Origin: an uncultured Pelagibacteraceae bacterium
GTDB taxonomy: Bacteria > Pseudomonadota > Alphaproteobacteria > Pelagibacterales > Pelagibacteraceae
Assembly (NCBI GenBank): GCA_902601705.1
Contig: CACKNV010000003.1
Coordinates: forward strand, 99,578-163,577
Direction of reading: 5' to 3'
DNA: 64,000 nt
Shown piece after piece: positions 63,555 to 64,000 of this stretch; within the stretch, counting starts at the first letter, position 1, and each line of letters starts with the position of its first letter. The translations under genes and the position numbers were made by a program. Under the pieces are notes generated by a model. It was not told the DNA's origin, did not search any database, and was given only the letters and a program-made list of their open reading frames with translations.

Positions 63555-64000
63555 TTTAACTAATCCTGAAATCGCAATTTTAATGATGGGAATATTCCTG
63601 TTTGCAGTGCTACTTGGTTTTCCTATAGCATTTACATTAATGGCAATGGGAGTTGGATTTGGTTATTACGCTTACTTTGATCCGACAAGAATGGAACATC
63701 TTTTTGATAACAGAATCTTTCAATTATTCGTTCAAAATACTTACACCGTTATGGATAATACAGTTTTGACAGCGGTCCCACTCTTTTTATTTATGGGGTA
63801 TTTAGTTGAAAGAGCTGGAATAGTTTCAAGATTATTTTTTGCGATTAGACTAGCTTCTCATAGACTACCAGCTTCAATGGCAGTAGCTGCATTAGTTACT
63901 TGTGCTTTATTTTCTACAGCGACTGGAATTATCGGAGCCGTGGTAACTTTAATGGGGCTTCTTGCTTGGCCAGCGATGATCAGAGCTGGATATGATAAAA
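63544..64000 (+). CDS. dctM: TRAP transporter large permease subunit DctM, 3' end cut off by the window
   Basis: The frame starts at ATG 63,544 (MLFSLTNPEIAILMMGIFLF) inside the end of dctQ and is open to the last base, giving 152 residues of what is normally about 430-450. It has the family start GFPIAFTLMAMGVGFGYY, VLTAVPLFLFMGYLVERAGIVSRLF (in parts) and the FSTATGIIGAVVTLMGL segment. Several hydrophobic segments are visible. It forms the sodium-coupled translocation channel of the TRAP transporter together with DctQ. Confidence 0.95.
   Translation, partial: MLFSLTNPEIAILMMGIFLFAVLLGFPIAFTLMAMGVGFGYYAYFDPTRMEHLFDNRIFQLFVQNTYTVMDNTVLTAVPLFLFMGYLVERAGIVSRLFFAIRLASHRLPASMAVAALVTCALFSTATGIIGAVVTLMGLLAWPAMIRAGYDK

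Noticed and set aside
1..64000. CRISPR arrays, insertion sequences, prophage genes, toxin-antitoxin or defence islands
   Set aside because: No regularly spaced repeats, transposase, integrase, phage structural or restriction genes were seen; all genes are housekeeping, metabolic, transport or conserved unknowns.

Overview
The window looks like a chromosomal segment of a free-living, genome-streamlined alphaproteobacterium, most probably of the SAR11 / Pelagibacterales type. The grounds are the strongly A+T-rich sequence, median gene spacing close to zero, gene order typical of alphaproteobacteria (leuS-lptE-holA, parB-parA-rsmG-mnmG-mnmE, ppsR-maf-aroE-coaE-dnaQ, rpe-heparinase-purH), and a gene set of heme synthesis, glycolate oxidation and TRAP transport. 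No insertion sequence, prophage, CRISPR array or obvious foreign island was seen. Species-level assignment is an inference.

Layout. Positions 1-3.8 kb hold the 3' part of leuS, lptE and holA. From 3.8 to 10.4 kb a minus-strand run carries parB, parA, rsmG, mnmG, mnmE and a UbiH-type monooxygenase. Two parS-like palindromes lie inside rsmG. From 10.4 to 24.2 kb come ftsK, lolA, a his operon (hisB-H-A-F-E), hslVU and a housekeeping block (smr, Tim44-like, fxsA, secB, dnaQ, coaE, aroE, maf, ppsR). The 270-bp gap at 24,245-24,514, about 84% A+T and lying between divergent ppsR and hemE, is the best candidate for the replication origin. It has the same address as the mapped Caulobacter origin. Together with parABS this makes the left third of the window an origin-proximal region.

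From 24.5 to 33.3 kb are hemE-hemH-hemJ, rho, a LON-domain protein, tRNA-Gly(GCC) with phhB, purH, a heparinase II/III-like gene split by a one-base homopolymer shift, and rpe. From 33.3 to 39.2 kb is an acetate-type block: a solute:sodium symporter with its DUF4212 subunit, and an acetyl-CoA synthetase carrying an unusual histone-like Lys/Arg tail. From 39.2 to 49.5 kb are tsaD, hemC, hemD, an MscS channel, folD, argG, an aldo/keto reductase, a Bax-inhibitor-1 protein, yciB and hspQ.

From 49.6 to 53.7 kb is a cytochrome c maturation operon (ccmC-D-E-F-G-H, without ccmA, ccmB or ccmI here), preceded by a candidate structured RNA. From 53.8 to 64 kb is a carbon-oxidation block: a PagL-like outer-membrane protein, an FMN-dependent hydroxyacid dehydrogenase, an aminotransferase, glcD-glcE-glcF, a 2-hydroxyacid dehydrogenase, and a TRAP transporter (dctP, terminator, dctQ, partial dctM). 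These genes together suggest import and interconversion of 2-oxo and 2-hydroxy acids, with glycolate to glyoxylate to glycine as the likely main line.

All nine convergent gene pairs abut or overlap at their 3' ends, and only two clear intrinsic terminators were found, both attached to transporter genes.
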